A DNA stretch of 64,000 bases from Cryptomeria japonica (taxonomy: Eukaryota; Streptophyta; Pinopsida; Cupressales; Cupressaceae), in assembly GCF_030272615.1 (NCBI RefSeq), contig NC_081414.1, positions 520,129,185 through 520,193,184 of the forward strand, written 5' to 3'. The translations under genes were made by a program, and so were the position numbers. Below the pieces are notes generated by a model. The model had not been told where the DNA came from. It searched no databases and saw only the letters and a program-made list of their open reading frames with translations. Numbering within the stretch: the stretch's first letter is position 1; every line of letters starts with the position of its first letter. Shown piece by piece: positions 35,231 to 47,116 of this stretch.

Positions 35231-38200
35231 ATGTATAAGAGGGATGCACCTAAGCTGAATAAGTTAAGTTTCTCTACATGGCAAAAAAGGATGAAGCTAC
35301 ATCTATCAGGAGTTGGAGAATATGCTTTATACTATCTAGAGAATTATTTTGTTGCATTGAGCACCTATCCATTGACTATGGAAGAGATAAAGGCAAAGAA
35401 AGAGCATATTCAAGCAATGATTGAAATAACATCTACATTGACCGATTCTGAGTTTAATGATCTAGAAGGCTGCAATGATGCAAAGGCAATATGGACTAAG
35501 CTCATATCTGTATATGGAGGAGATGAACATGTTCAAAGAGCAAAAGTTGATAGTCTAAGAGGACAACTTGAATCTATGAGGATGAATGAAGGTGAGAACA
35601 TAACCCAGTACAGTACAAGACTAAAGGAGATTGTGAATCAAATCAAAGGAGTAGGAGGAACTATTGAAGAAAAGGATGTGACATGTAAGTTGTTAAGAAC
35701 CCTTCTACCTGCCTATGCAATCCGAGTCTCTGCAATCAATGAATTGAGGTATGTACCTAATATGCTAGTTTCCTTGGATGCTACTACTGGTAAGCTACAT
35801 GTATTTGAGTTAAGTAATTTGATAACAGTGGGTCATCGGTAAATAAAGTTGAATCTGCATTTAGTTCTTTTCATCTGAATGAATCTAATGATTACAATGA
35901 GAGAAAGCATAAGTACTCTGAAGGAGATCACAGTGGAGCAAGTGAAAGATTTCGGAAGAACATGGAGGAGGTACATAAACTGTATGAAGAAATCAGAAAG
36001 CAAGAAGAGTTTGAAGCACTATTGGCCAAAACGTTACCGAGAGGCAAAGGTAAGTATAAAGGAAAACTACCTTTGAAATGTTTCAATTGTGATAAGATTG
36101 GACATATGGCTTCTAACTATCCTAACAAAGATTTCACTGAAAAGAGAGATTACTGAGATGATAGACAAAAAGATAATCATTACAAAGGACACCGAGACTT
36201 CAGAAGAAGAGATAGAAAGACATGCTTAATTGCTGATGAGGAATTTGAAGATGATAAATCAGATGAGACTGATACAGAGGAAGTTATTTATGTGGCTATC
36301 AAGGATGGATCAGATGAAGAAAGGTATGAAGAAAAAGCCCTAATATCTCACATAAACACTAATGATTCTTGGATTATAGATAGTGGATGCTCACATCATA
36401 TGACTGGAGATAAACACAAGTTTGTTATGTTAGAAGATTATGGTGGAGGCTATGTTAGATTTGGTAATGATGCACCATGTCTAGTAAAAGGTAAAGGATC
36501 CATAACACTTCTTGATAAAGCAGCATGCAATGATGTTTATTGGGTTGAAGGTTTGAAATATAATTTGTTGAGTGTAGCATAGCTAAACAACATAGGTTAC
36601 CGAATAGAATTTCAGAAAGGAATTGTCAAAGTTCATGACAAGAATGGAAAGTTAGCTGCTATTGGGACACAAACAAAATGTAATACATTTCACCTTGACT
36701 CTACTCACAATAAGTGTTTGCATGCAAAGATTGATAATACCTGGTTATGGTATAAAAGGTTTTGTCATGTTAATTTTGATAATCTGATCAAAATAAGTAA
36801 GAAGCATAGAGTAAGAGGTCTACCGAGTCTTGAAAAACTTGAGAATGCTATGTGCTGAGGATGCCAGATGGGCAAGATGACAAGATCCAGCTTTACAAGT
36901 AAGTCCTACACTTCAAAGGGAATTTTAGATCTTGTGCACACTGATCTTTGTGGTCCTATGAAAGTTCAAAGTTATTATGGTGATAAGTATTTCATATTAT
37001 TTGTGGATGACTATTCAAGGATAATGTCAGTAATGTTTTTAAAAGAAAAATCAAAAGCTTTTCAAATGTTTAAGTGGTACAAGGCTAGAGTTGAAAATGA
37101 AACAAGAAGACAACTAAAATGTCTTAGATCAAATAGAGGAGGAGAGTTCACATCTGATGAGTTCAACCTATTTTATAATGATCATGGTATTAAAAGACAA
37201 GTCTCTGCATCGAGAACTCCACAGCAGAATGGAATAGCTAAAAGAAGAAACAGATCTATTGTGGATTGTGCTATAACACTGATGATTGAAAAGAAGGTTC
37301 CACAAACATTTTGGAGAGAAGCAATAAGCACAGCTATTTACACCTTGAACCGAGTTCAATTAAAGAAAGGTACTTTGAAGACACCTTATGAAATATGGTA
37401 TGGCAAGAAACCTAATGTAAGTTACTTTAAAATCTTTGGAAGTAAATGCTATGTTCATAAAGATGATAGAAATGGCAAGTTTGATCAGAAAAGTGAAGAA
37501 GGAACATTTCTAGGATATTCTTCTAGAAGCAAAGCATTTAAATGTTTGATCAAATCATCTAACAAAATAGTAGAAAGTGCAAATGTGAAAATTGATGAAT
37601 TTGCAGAAAGAACTGATGAAAGGAATTCCAAAGAATCAGAAGACTATGATAAATTTGTCTATGTGCAACCGAGAAGTCCTACCGAGATAACTGTTGAAGG
37701 AAATGAGGAAGATATCTAGTTACCGAGTGATGAAGAAGTCCATACAGACCCTACCGAGCCTGTATTAGCCAAATATGTTAGAAGACACCATGCACCAAGT
37801 CAGATTATAGTAGATAAGGATGATCCAGTGACGACAAGGAACAAACTGAGATAGAACACATGTTTGATATATAAATTTGAACCAAGAATAGTGAAAGAGG
37901 CATTTAACAGTGAAGATTGGATAAATGCTATGACTGAAGAGATTGATCAAATCAAGAAGAGTGACATATGGACATTGGTCCCAAGACCAAAGGACAAAAA
38001 TGTAATTAGTACAAAGTGGATCTTCAGAAACAAGCTAAATGAGAAAGGTGAGGTCATTCAGAACAAAGCAAGATTGGTTTGCAAAGGTTATGCCCAAGAA
38101 GAAGGAATTGATTATGGTGAGACTTTTGCACCTGTTGCTAGACTTGAAGGAGTTAGAACATTGTTGGCATATGCTACTTTCAAAAAATTCAAGGTATATC

Positions 38201-39416
38201 AAATGGATGTCGAATCCGCATTTCTGAATGGAATATTAGAAGAAGAAGTTTTCATTGAACAACCTGAAGGATTTGTTGAAGACAATAATAAAGATCAGGT
38301 ATGTAAATTGAACAAAGCTTTATATGGTCTAAAACAAGCACCTAGAGCATGGTATGAAAGATTGCACTCTTATTTGATTAAGATTGGTTTTATAAGGACA
38401 AGTGAGAACAACAACATGTACATGAAGAATGATGAAAATGGAATACTAATCTCAGCCATATTTGCTAATGATATTATATTTTGTGGAAATGACTCTCTAT
38501 GCAAGAACTTTGGAAATGAAATGAGCAAAGAATTTGAGATGTCATTAATTGGTGAGATAAAGTATTTTATAGGCTTACAGATACTGCAAATGAAAAATGA
38601 GATTTTCATTACTCAATCCAAATACATAAAGGAAATCTTGAAGAAGTTTGGAATGGAGGATTCAAAGCCAGTAAGTATTCCTATGACTACCAACTGCAAA
38701 CTATCAAAGAATGATGAATCTGCATCTATTGATGAGACACTCTACCAATCCATGATTGGAAAACTACAATATGTTGTTCACAACAGGCCAGATATAGCAC
38801 ATGCAATAGGTATTGTTGCAAGATTCTTTGCAGATCCTAAGGAAATACACATGACAGCAATCAAAAGAATTTTCAGATACATGAAAGGCACTAAAGATTA
38901 TGCCTTAGTATATTAGAAAGGAAATGATTTTGATTTAAAAGTTTATACTGATGCTGATTGGGCAAGCAACATTGATCACAGAAAAAGCACAAGTGGAGGA
39001 GCTTTCTTCTTAGGAGAAAGACTAGTGAGTTGGCTTAGCAAGAAACAAGGATGTATTTCTCAATCAACAGCCGAAATTGAATTTATGTTGCAGCAGCACT
39101 AAATTGTACCAACATTGCATGGATCAAACAACTATTGGAAGCTATAAATGAGAAAGTTACCGAGCCAGTAACTATATTATGTGACAATACTAGTGCCATT
39201 AATATTTCAAAGAACCCTGTTATGCACTCTAAGACAAAGCACATATCTATCAAATATCATTATCTTAGAGAAGAAGCTCAAGAGAAGAAAGTGGTGTTGG
39301 AATATGTTAACACAAAGGAGCAGATAGCTGATATCTTCACCAAGCCACTACCTAAGGACACTTTTGAATATCTTAGAAGTAAGTTAGGGGTCCTACCCCT
39401 ATCTTTTACTCACTGA
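35231..39416 (+). pseudogene. E5 gag-pol polyprotein, broken
   Basis: The ATG lies 50 bases after the primer site. Gag begins with the capsid-like domain (APKLNKLSFSTWQKRMK ... YGGDEHVQRAK); a 1-base deletion near 35820 shifts the frame. The knuckle CFNCDKIGHMASNY has lost its last Cys. Protease WIIDSGCSHHMTGD is intact (36370). Integrase shows HTDLCGPM, SNRGGEF (Asp to Asn in the second catalytic position) and RTPQQNG. Reverse transcriptase reads [10 protein letters not shown] at about 38459 where FVDD is expected, so the catalytic pair is damaged. RNase H keeps TDADWAS. Stops fall near 36154, 36582, 36856, 37717, 37852 and 38914, and a 1-base insertion near 39082 shifts the last 110 codons, which end in the usual ADIFTKPLPKDTFEYLR. 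Confidence 0.93.
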
Positions 39417-39845
39417 CTGAGTTTAGTGAAAGCATCACTTCGATGACTCTATTGAATATCTTTTAGGGAGTTGATGCTAGAGTGATACACTTTAGAAAAA
39501 ATTTCTGAAAGTGTACTAAAATTAATACTGGGATAATACAGAAAATGATACAGGGGATAGGAAGCGTAAACAAATGCTCTAATCGAGACTCAGTTGATAC
39601 ACAATAGTAGGAAATAACTTCTTACAGAAAGAAATTATGTGTTATCTCTATTCTTTTTGGCATTGTTGTCAAAGGGGGAGAAGACCAAGGAGAAGACCAA
39701 GAAGGAGAAGACCTACCCAGGGGGAGAAAACTAAGAAAAGACTACAGATTGAAAAAAAGACTGAAAATAGAAGAGAAGTCTGATGTATGGGGGAGAGCAT
39801 TTCAGCATTTCAGAATCACAGCAATCCAAATTTCTAAAGGTCAAA

Positions 39846-39865
39846 TCAATGCCAAAGGGGGAGAT
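39846..39865 (+). other. E5 polypurine tract
   Basis: TCAATGCCAAAGGGGGAGAT directly before the 3' LTR. Upstream copies of the same theme are TTTGGCATTGTTGTCAAAGG at about 39657 and GGGGGAG words near 39720 and 39790. Confidence 0.85.
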
Positions 39866-41358
39866 TGTTGGCAATATTACAAGGATATTGAGAAGGTTGT
39901 TGATGACTATGGACATAACTGATTAAAGATGTTTTACTGTCATGATATTATTATTTTGTCATTGATGTCAGGAAATTGATTTTCTAATTCAGTATGATGT
40001 TGCCATATCTTAAGAAATATTATATGAAGATTATAAAGAAGTCAGTAAAGACATAGGAAAGAATATGGTGGATAAGGGGATAAGTTATTCAATGGGCAAC
40101 TCTACCGAGTCAGACAATGATGGGATCTTGATGTTTTAGATTGTTTTAACATCATACATAAGTTGTAAAATGTAAAGGTTAATACTATACTATGTTATCA
40201 AGCAAGGAACCTAGTCGGTAAACCCTAAGGAACCTAGTCGGTAAACCCTAAGGTTATCGCAGTCAGTTAATGAAGATAGAATGTCTACCAAGTAAAGTTT
40301 TGTATTCACCGAGTTGTAACCGAGCTATAACAGAATGCATTAAATGTTTACATGTGATATTTAATGAAAGATGCTGATGAGCTGAAGCAGATCAATGATT
40401 GGCAATCCGTAGAAGAAGTTTGTTAACGAATCTAAGGCAATGGAAAGTCAGCAAGAAGATCTACAGCTTAAATTAAACCGCATTACCCTAACACAAGTTC
40501 CAAGGTGAATGTACAAGTTCCAAGGTGAGGTAAAACATTTTCAGATCGAAAGATACAATGAATCGGGACAAGATTGAAGATCTGATGGCTATGATTGATC
40601 ATGGGAAATGTGATCAAGGAGATTAAGCGATTAGAAGATTGTTTATAACTAAGGAACTGTTGATAAACAATGTATGCGGGCAAGTGTATTCATAGGGATG
40701 CTACATAGTGATTATCGAGCACAGAAGCTTGAAGACCTATTAGAATAACAGAGTATTGAATCCCAATAGATAGACAAGATTAGTTCTATGTCTAGATTGT
40801 ATTGAACAAATAGGAATCTGCTTTAGCATTTTAGATGTGAAGTTGCAGATAGATTGTATTACTGTTATTTTGTGAAAGTGATAGGAAATCTCTTAACCGA
40901 GTGGACTTAACAGTCTTATATGTAAATCCTCTAACCAGGTGACATTCTGATTGAGTGTTTGAAATCCTTTGACAAGGTCACTTCTAACAAAGTGAAGTTC
41001 CTAACAAATCTGAGGGAAATCCCTTAACTGAGTCAAATCTAGCACTGTGTTTTGTAATCTTTAACAGGATTTGCTTTTAACCGAGCATACTTGAGAAGAG
41101 TATATTTCTTAGTGGGTCCAAAATCCCACAGTGGTTTTTCCCTATTTGGGTTTCCACGTTAAATCTAGTGTTATGAGGTTTATATTGTTCATATGCTTTT
41201 GAGTTTGCATGTTTGATAGTTTTTTATTATATGACTGATATATGTTACCGAGGTTGAATCTGATGTTTTATGGATGATTAAGTTTGTATGATTCACCCTG
41301 CCCCCTCTCATCTTGTTGGCTATTGGATCTATACTTATATTAAGTATTAGAAATATCA
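39866..41358 (+). repeat. E5 3' LTR
   Basis: Matches the 5' LTR throughout. It has two extra tandem copies: a 23-base unit repeated at 40204-40249 and a 20-base unit at 40493-40512 with its second copy following. The hairpin array (about 40880-41156) is still recognisable but several stems carry mismatches relative to the 5' copy. Confidence 0.94.
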
Positions 41359-41363
41359 GCAAA
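41359..41363 (+). repeat. E5 target-site duplication, right
   Basis: gcaaa, identical to the five bases before the 5' LTR. Confidence 0.93.
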
Positions 41364-41906
41364 TGCCCGACTATCAAATTTGTATTTGGAAACATACAAT
41401 TGCAACTTGAACCTTTTGAACTCAAGTTCGAGGGTCAATGCATTCAAAATACATGCACAACTATAGTGACCAATTTCTACAGGAAATACCACCTCGAACA
41501 TCCCTCCACTCTTTTTATCAATGTATGCTAGTTGACGATAGACTTCAATTAAAACATAACTATCCAACACAAACCGGAGTAACCTGAAAGGTTCATCTTG
41601 AAAACCACCAACTCAAATATAAGTGAACTGAGGGAACTTGATAAAATAACTACCATAAATGCAGATGAATTCCATGGCCTCCATTGTAAACCTCTTATTT
41701 GTGTTTCCCTCCAACTCGTAAACCAATCTCCTTGAAAAAATGTCATTCCTTCTCATAAAATTCTCTACATATCTTTGTTCCTGTAGGTGAGGATAATACT
41801 CATACACCTTTATTCCATCAATCTAGGGTTAATGAAAGAGTCCATTCCAATCCCGGGTACATGCAATCATATTAAACAAACATGATGACATAAAGAAACC
41901 ACTCAT
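41359..41906 (-). pseudogene. ORF-X, 5' part (unknown protein, split by E5)
   Basis: The frame opens at an ATG at 41906, five bases from the truncated E6 LTR, and runs to the E5 insertion site. It contains YEYYPHLQEQRYVENFMRR, TMEAMEFICIYGSYFIKFPQ, a TGA where CGA is likely, then LLRFVLDSYVLIEVYRQL and FKLQLYVSKYKFDSRAFA, after which the sequence continues without loss of frame beyond E5. Two stops near the start (41840 region) suggest decay. The product looks globular, without zinc finger, signal peptide or polymerase motif. Function not recognised. Confidence 0.5.
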
Positions 41907-41910
41907 TCCT

Positions 41911-42742
41911 GCAAATGTTATGTGTGTATCCAAGTGAAGAGATACTTGATTCTTGCCAAACTGGAGAAGTGTGTCGATACTTGTAGAGTGTGACAATAGA
42001 AGAAAAGGAGCTAAAGTGGATCTACCTTGGCATTGAGTGTTGTTATCAAATCAGTGTATTACCTGTTGACTTCTAACCATTTTAGCAATTGGAAAATCCC
42101 TTAATTGGGTAGCTTTAACAGGCTTCTATGTAAATCCTTTAACAGGGTGAATGAATTCAATGATTTCTTCAAATCCTCTTGTGAGGTAACCTTTAATAGG
42201 GTTCTAACCTTTAACCGAGTATTTAGCCATCCCTTAACCGGGTGATCCCTAGCAAGATCGGTTCCTAGTAGAACCTATTGTAAAAAGTCTTTAACCGGAC
42301 TAGGCTCCTAATAGAGCGAACTTCAAAAGAGTTCAAATAATAGCTTGTGGGTAGTCATCCCCACCGTGGTTTTTCCTAGTTGGGTTTCCACTTGAAAAAT
42401 CAGTGTGTCATGTGTGATGCTTTAATATTTTTTGTTAAGTGATAAAGCATGTTGAACCGGTAGTCATTATATTTCTGATGATATATTACTTGTTTATGCA
42501 TACGGGTGAAGTGGAAATGAGATATTAGATTGCATGGAGATATAAGTGTTTACCGGTTTATGTCTTTCATACTCTCACTATGTTTTACCGGTAGTGCCTT
42601 GATTTAGACTAGTGTTACTGTTTACCAGTTAAGTGTAGTCTTTTGTAGTCAAACTGGTTCAAGGAAAGTTTTTGTCTATACTAATTCACCTCCCCCCCCT
42701 CTCAGTACCGGTTTGGTACTATCTGTTCATCATTATTCATCA
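41911..42742 (+). repeat. E6 5' LTR, truncated
   Basis: Homology to the 3' LTR begins abruptly at GCAAATGTTATGTGTG. The upstream 650 or so bases, including the terminus and U3 inverted motif, are absent. It ends ATTCATCA before the primer site. Confidence 0.85.
42098..42391 (+). promoter_or_regulatory. E6 5' LTR mini-hairpin array and two-hairpin module
   Basis: Stems include CCC/GGG (42098-42109), AGC/GCT (42111-42124), CCT/AGG (42136-42146), CCTC/GAGG (42175-42186), AACC/GGTT (42188-42203), CCC/GGG (42231-42242), GATC/GATC (42244-42259), GGTTC/GAACC (42260-42275), AGTC/GACT (42286-42301), GCTC/GAGC (42304-42317) and GAACT/AGTTC (42318-42334). Loops are typically TTAACC, CTAGTA or CTAATA. 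Then come GTGGG/CCCAC (42347-42364) and GTGG...CCAC (42366-42391). Stems differ from those of E5 while pairing is kept. Confidence 0.68.
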
Positions 42743-42743
42743 A

Positions 42744-42756
42744 TTAGTATCAGAGC
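42744..42756 (+). other. E6 primer-binding site
   Basis: TTAGTATCAGAGC, one G-to-A change from the canonical copia site. Confidence 0.88.
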
Positions 42757-42813
42757 ATCTTCTAGGTCCTCTATGTTGTAAGCTTAACCGCTTGAGGAAA
42801 AGATCCTACTCTA

Positions 42814-45800
42814 ATGATGAAGAGGGAAGGTCCAAAGTTCAACAATGATAACTTTAAGATATGGAAGGACAAAATGAAGATCTACATTAGAAGCATGGGT
42901 GCTCAACACTGGAGCTATGTTGAGAATTATTATGTTATCCCTACCGGTACTCTCACCGATGATCAAAAAAGAGAGATTCAGGAGAATGGGCAAGTCATGG
43001 AAGCCCTAATTAGTAGTCTATCTGACATTGAGTTTATTGATGTTCAAGATAAAGATAATCCCAAAGAAGTATGGGATTCTCTATGGTGGTGATGAGCATG
43101 TGAAACAAGCTAAGGAAGAGAGCCTTAGGGGAAAGTTTGAAGAGATGCGAATGGTTGAAGGAGAGACCATTCAACAATATGAAATAAGAATCAAAACTGT
43201 TGTTGGAGACATCAAGAGTGCAAGAGGTAAAATAGATGTTTCCACTGTTGTTAGAAAATTCTTGAGATCCTTATTACTGGTCTATGCAATAAAGGTTGTT
43301 GCTATTTTGGAGTTGAGGTCTATAGACAAGACAAAGGTATCCCTAGACTCCATCATTGCTAAGTTGACCACATATGAGCTAAATAATTATGATGGCAGTA
43401 TTCAGAAGACTGAATCAGCCTTTAGAGCATCTACTATACCATCTAGAAAGGGAAAAGAAGCTAGTATCAGTTGTGAACCAAGACAAAGCAAAGAAATGGA
43501 TGATGAGGAGATCCTGATGGAATTTGAAGCTCTCCTTGCCAGGAGACTTCCTAAGGGAACTGGTAAATACAAAGGTAAGCTCCCTTTGAAATGCTTTTCT
43601 TGCAATAGGATAGGACACATTGTTGTAAATTGTCCTAATGGTGATAATAAGGACAAACCGAAGAAGTTCAAGAAGTTCAAAGGAGGAAATAGGAGAAACT
43701 ATTTTGTAGCAGTTGATGAAGGTGTCACTGATGAGGAATCAGAAGATGAAGAAAGCGAAGACATTGTGTTTGTAGCAATTAAGGAAGATGTGTCAGACAA
43801 GAAGGCTCTTGTCTCCTACTTTGATAATTCCAATGAGTGGATTATTGACAATGGTTGTTCTCACCACATGACTGGTGACCGGAGTAAGTTTATGTCTCTG
43901 GAAGAGTATGATGGTGGTGTGGTCCGATTTGGTAATGATGCACCATGTATGGTAAAAGGCAGAGGGTCCATCTCTCTAAATGGAAAAAGCAGTGCTGATA
44001 ATGTGTATTGGGTAGAAGGTCTCAGGCATGACCTTTTGAGTGTTGCCCAGCTGAATGACAATGGACTCACTCTGGAATTCAAAGATGGAGTGTGCAAACT
44101 AAAAGGAAAGAGTGGCAAACTGATGGCCACAGGTATGTAGACCAAAGGTAACTTATTTCAGCTGAATGCAAATATCAGTACATGTCTAATGGCTAAGTTT
44201 GATGATAGTTGGATATGGCATGGGAGGCTCTACCATGTAAACTTTGATAATATTGTGAAGGCCAATAAGATCAAGGTAGTTAGAGGATTTCTTGTGTTGA
44301 GCAAACTAGAGAATCTTTTATGCAGAGATTGTCAACTAGGGAAAATGTCTTCCTCAACCTTCAAAGGTAAATATTTCACTGCAGACAATTTACTTGATCT
44401 TGTGCATACTGATTTATGTGGTCCTATGAAAACTAGGGGTGTGCAGGGAGATAGGTACTTTATGATTCTAATTGATGACTGCTCAAGAATGATGTGGGTC
44501 ACATTCTTGAAAGATAAGTCTGAAGCTTTTGAAAAGTTCAAAGCTTTCAGAGCACTAGTTGAAAAGGAAAGTGGTAAGAGGATTAAGTGCCCAAGAACTG
44601 ATCAAGGAGGAGAATTCACTTCTGATGAATTCAACAAGTATTGTGAAGAGAATGGGATCAAGAGGAAAATTTCTGCCCCTCAGACTCCACAAAAAAATGG
44701 CCTAGTAGAGAGGAACAATCAGACTATAGTTGAAGCAGCCATAACAATGCTGATTCAAGGGAAGGTTGCTCACACCTTCTGGAGAGAACCGGTGAGCACT
44801 GCAGTCTACACTATGAACCGGGTACTCATCAAGAAAGGTAAGGATAAAACACCTTATGAGTATTAGACCGGTAAGATTCCTGTACTAAGCTACTTTAGAG
44901 TGTTTGGTAGCAAATGTTATATCAAGAGGAGTGAACATCAGAGCAAGTTTGATGCAAAATGTGATGAGGGAATATTCCTAAGATATTCCACCAAGAGCAA
45001 AGCTCTCAAGTGTTTCAACAATAGGACTCAGAGAATTGTTGAAAGTATTAATGTCAGAGTTGATGAAACCTCTGAGAAACCTGAGGAAACCGACAGTGAG
45101 TGAGTGGTAGATGAACCGGTTGCAAAACAACCTAGTACTAGTAACAATGCTCCTACACCGATAGATGTTGATGCTAATGAAGATAAGGATGAAGAAGAAA
45201 AGCAAGAGGAAACAACTAAGATCATTCCTAGGTATGTAAAGTTGAATCATGATCCAAAGAAGATCATAGGAGACAAGGATGTAGGAATTCTTACAAGAAG
45301 AAAGGTCAGAGAAAATTCTTGCATGATCTCTGAATTTGAGCCTAAAACATTTAAAGAGGCAAATAAAGATGAAGACTAGATCAAGGCTATGGAAGAGGAA
45401 CTTGACTAGATAGAAAAGAATGGTACATGGTCTTTGGTACCTAGACTTGAGCATAAAAATGTCATTGGCACCAAATGGGTTTTCAGAAATAAGCTGAATG
45501 AAGATGGCATAGTGGTAAGAAACAAAGCCAGACTAGTGTGTAAGGGATATGCTCAAGAAGAAGGAGAAGACTATGGAGAAACCTTTGCTCCAGTAGCTAG
45601 ATTGGAAGGAGTTCATATGCTTCTTGCATATGCAGCCTTCAAGGGATTCAAAGTATATCAAATGGATGTAAAATCTGTATTTCTGAATGGAATACTTGAA
45701 GAGGAGGTGTAAATAGAACAACTAAATGGGTTTTCCCTATCAGAAGATAGTGACATGGTGTGTAGGCTACATAAAGCCTTGTATGGATTGAAGCAGGCAC

Positions 45801-46874
45801 CTAGAGCATGGTATGAACACTTACACTCCCATCTTGTGAAGATTGGATTTAAAAGAACAAGTGAAGATAGAAATATCTATTTGAAGTCAGAAGGAGATCA
45901 GATTTCGATCTATGAAGTATTTATTGATGACATAATTTTGGGGGGAGATGACAAGATGAGTCATGATTTTGCATATGAGATGAAAAAGGAATTTGAGATG
46001 TCACTTATAGGGGAGATTAAGTTCTTCATTGGACTACAGATTCAACAAATGAAAGATGGTATCTTTATCACTTAGTCCAAATATGTCAAAGAGGTGTTGA
46101 AGACCTTTGGCATGGAAGACAACAAACTGGTTGGTACACCAATGGTTATCGGTTGTAAATTATCAAAAGAGGATGAATCAGCGTTGGTGAATGAGAAGGA
46201 ATACTGATCAATGATTGGTAAGTTGCACTATGTAGTACATAGCAGACTGGAAATTGCACATGCAGTGGGCATTACTGCATGGTTCTAGAAATATCCAAGA
46301 GAATCCCCCTTGGTAGCAGTCAAGCGGATTCTTAGATATCTGAAGGGAACTATTGACTATGGATTATGGTATCCATACAATAATGATTTCAACTTCAAAG
46401 TGTTTACAGATGCTGATTGGGCTAGTAATGTGGATGACCGGAAGAGCACAACTGGCAGAGCATTCTTTCTTGGTGGTAGATGGGTCTCATGGATGAGTAA
46501 GAAGCAGAGTTGTATCTCTCAGTCTACAACAGAAGTGGAATATGTTGCGGCATTTATGAACTATACCCAAACAATTTTAGATGAAGCATGTATTAAGTGG
46601 CTTCAAAGTTCCTGTATCTGAACCGGTAAGTATATTCTATGACAACACAAATGCAATTAACATTTTCAAGAATCCAGCTTTACATGCTAGAACTAAGCAC
46701 TTCGAGCTCAAGTATCATTTCTTGAGGGAGAAGGTTCAGAACAAAGAAGTTGTATTGGAACATGTTTCCCGTAAGGAGCAGTTAGCAGACATATTCACCA
46801 AGCCTCTACCGAAGGCTACATTTACCTATTTAAGAGGTGAATTAGAGGTGTTACCCCTTCAAGAGGTGAACTAA
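42814..46874 (+). pseudogene. E6 gag-pol polyprotein, broken
   Basis: Gag starts REGPKFNNDNFKIWKDKMK; a frameshift near 43075 precedes YGGDEHVKQAKEESLRG. From 43080 to 46580 one frame holds throughout. The knuckle CFSCNRIGHIVVNC is intact. Protease reads WIIDNGCSHHM (Ser to Asn after the catalytic Asp). Integrase shows WHGRLYHVNF, CRDCQLGK, HTDLCGPM, RTDQGGEF and GLVERNNQ. Reverse transcriptase has EVFIDDIILGG, and RNase H has FTDADWAS. Stops fall near 44138, 44864, 45101, 45377, 45407, 45710, 46073, 46204 and 46287. A frameshift near 46588 moves the last part, ending ADIFTKPLPKATFTYLRG. Confidence 0.92.
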
Positions 46875-47091
46875 AGGTGTGTCCTCCACATTAGTCAGGT
46901 ATGGCATTGATAAATATTTTTTAGGATTGGTGTGTTGAAGGATGCTACTCCTTAGGGGGAGTAGCATAGTGGAACATAGCTATTTGTGCCTTCACCTTGG
47001 CATTGTTGTCAAAGGGGGAGAAGATGTGAAGCGAAGAAGATATCTATAGTATTGGGGAAAAGATGTGAAGCAGAAAGATGTCTTTGTATAT

Positions 47092-47116
47092 TGCCATCAA
47101 TGCCAAAGGGGGAGAT
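47092..47116 (+). other. E6 polypurine tract with inverted motif
   Basis: TTGCCATCAATGCCAAAGGG followed by GGAGAT, then the LTR. An upstream relative (GTTGTCAAAGGGGGAGAAG) is at about 47005. Confidence 0.85.

Larger units (their letters stand above)
33718..41358 (+). mobile_element. E5: complete Ty1/copia element in ORF-X
   Basis: LTRs of 1450 and 1493 bp, a perfect primer site, a gag-pol frame, a polypurine tract and a perfect 5 bp target duplication. In the first 400 bases the LTRs differ at about 17 positions, similar to E7, so E5 is younger than E2. The 43-base length difference is fully explained by two tandem duplications in the 3' LTR. Gag and pol resemble E6 more than E2. Confidence 0.95.
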
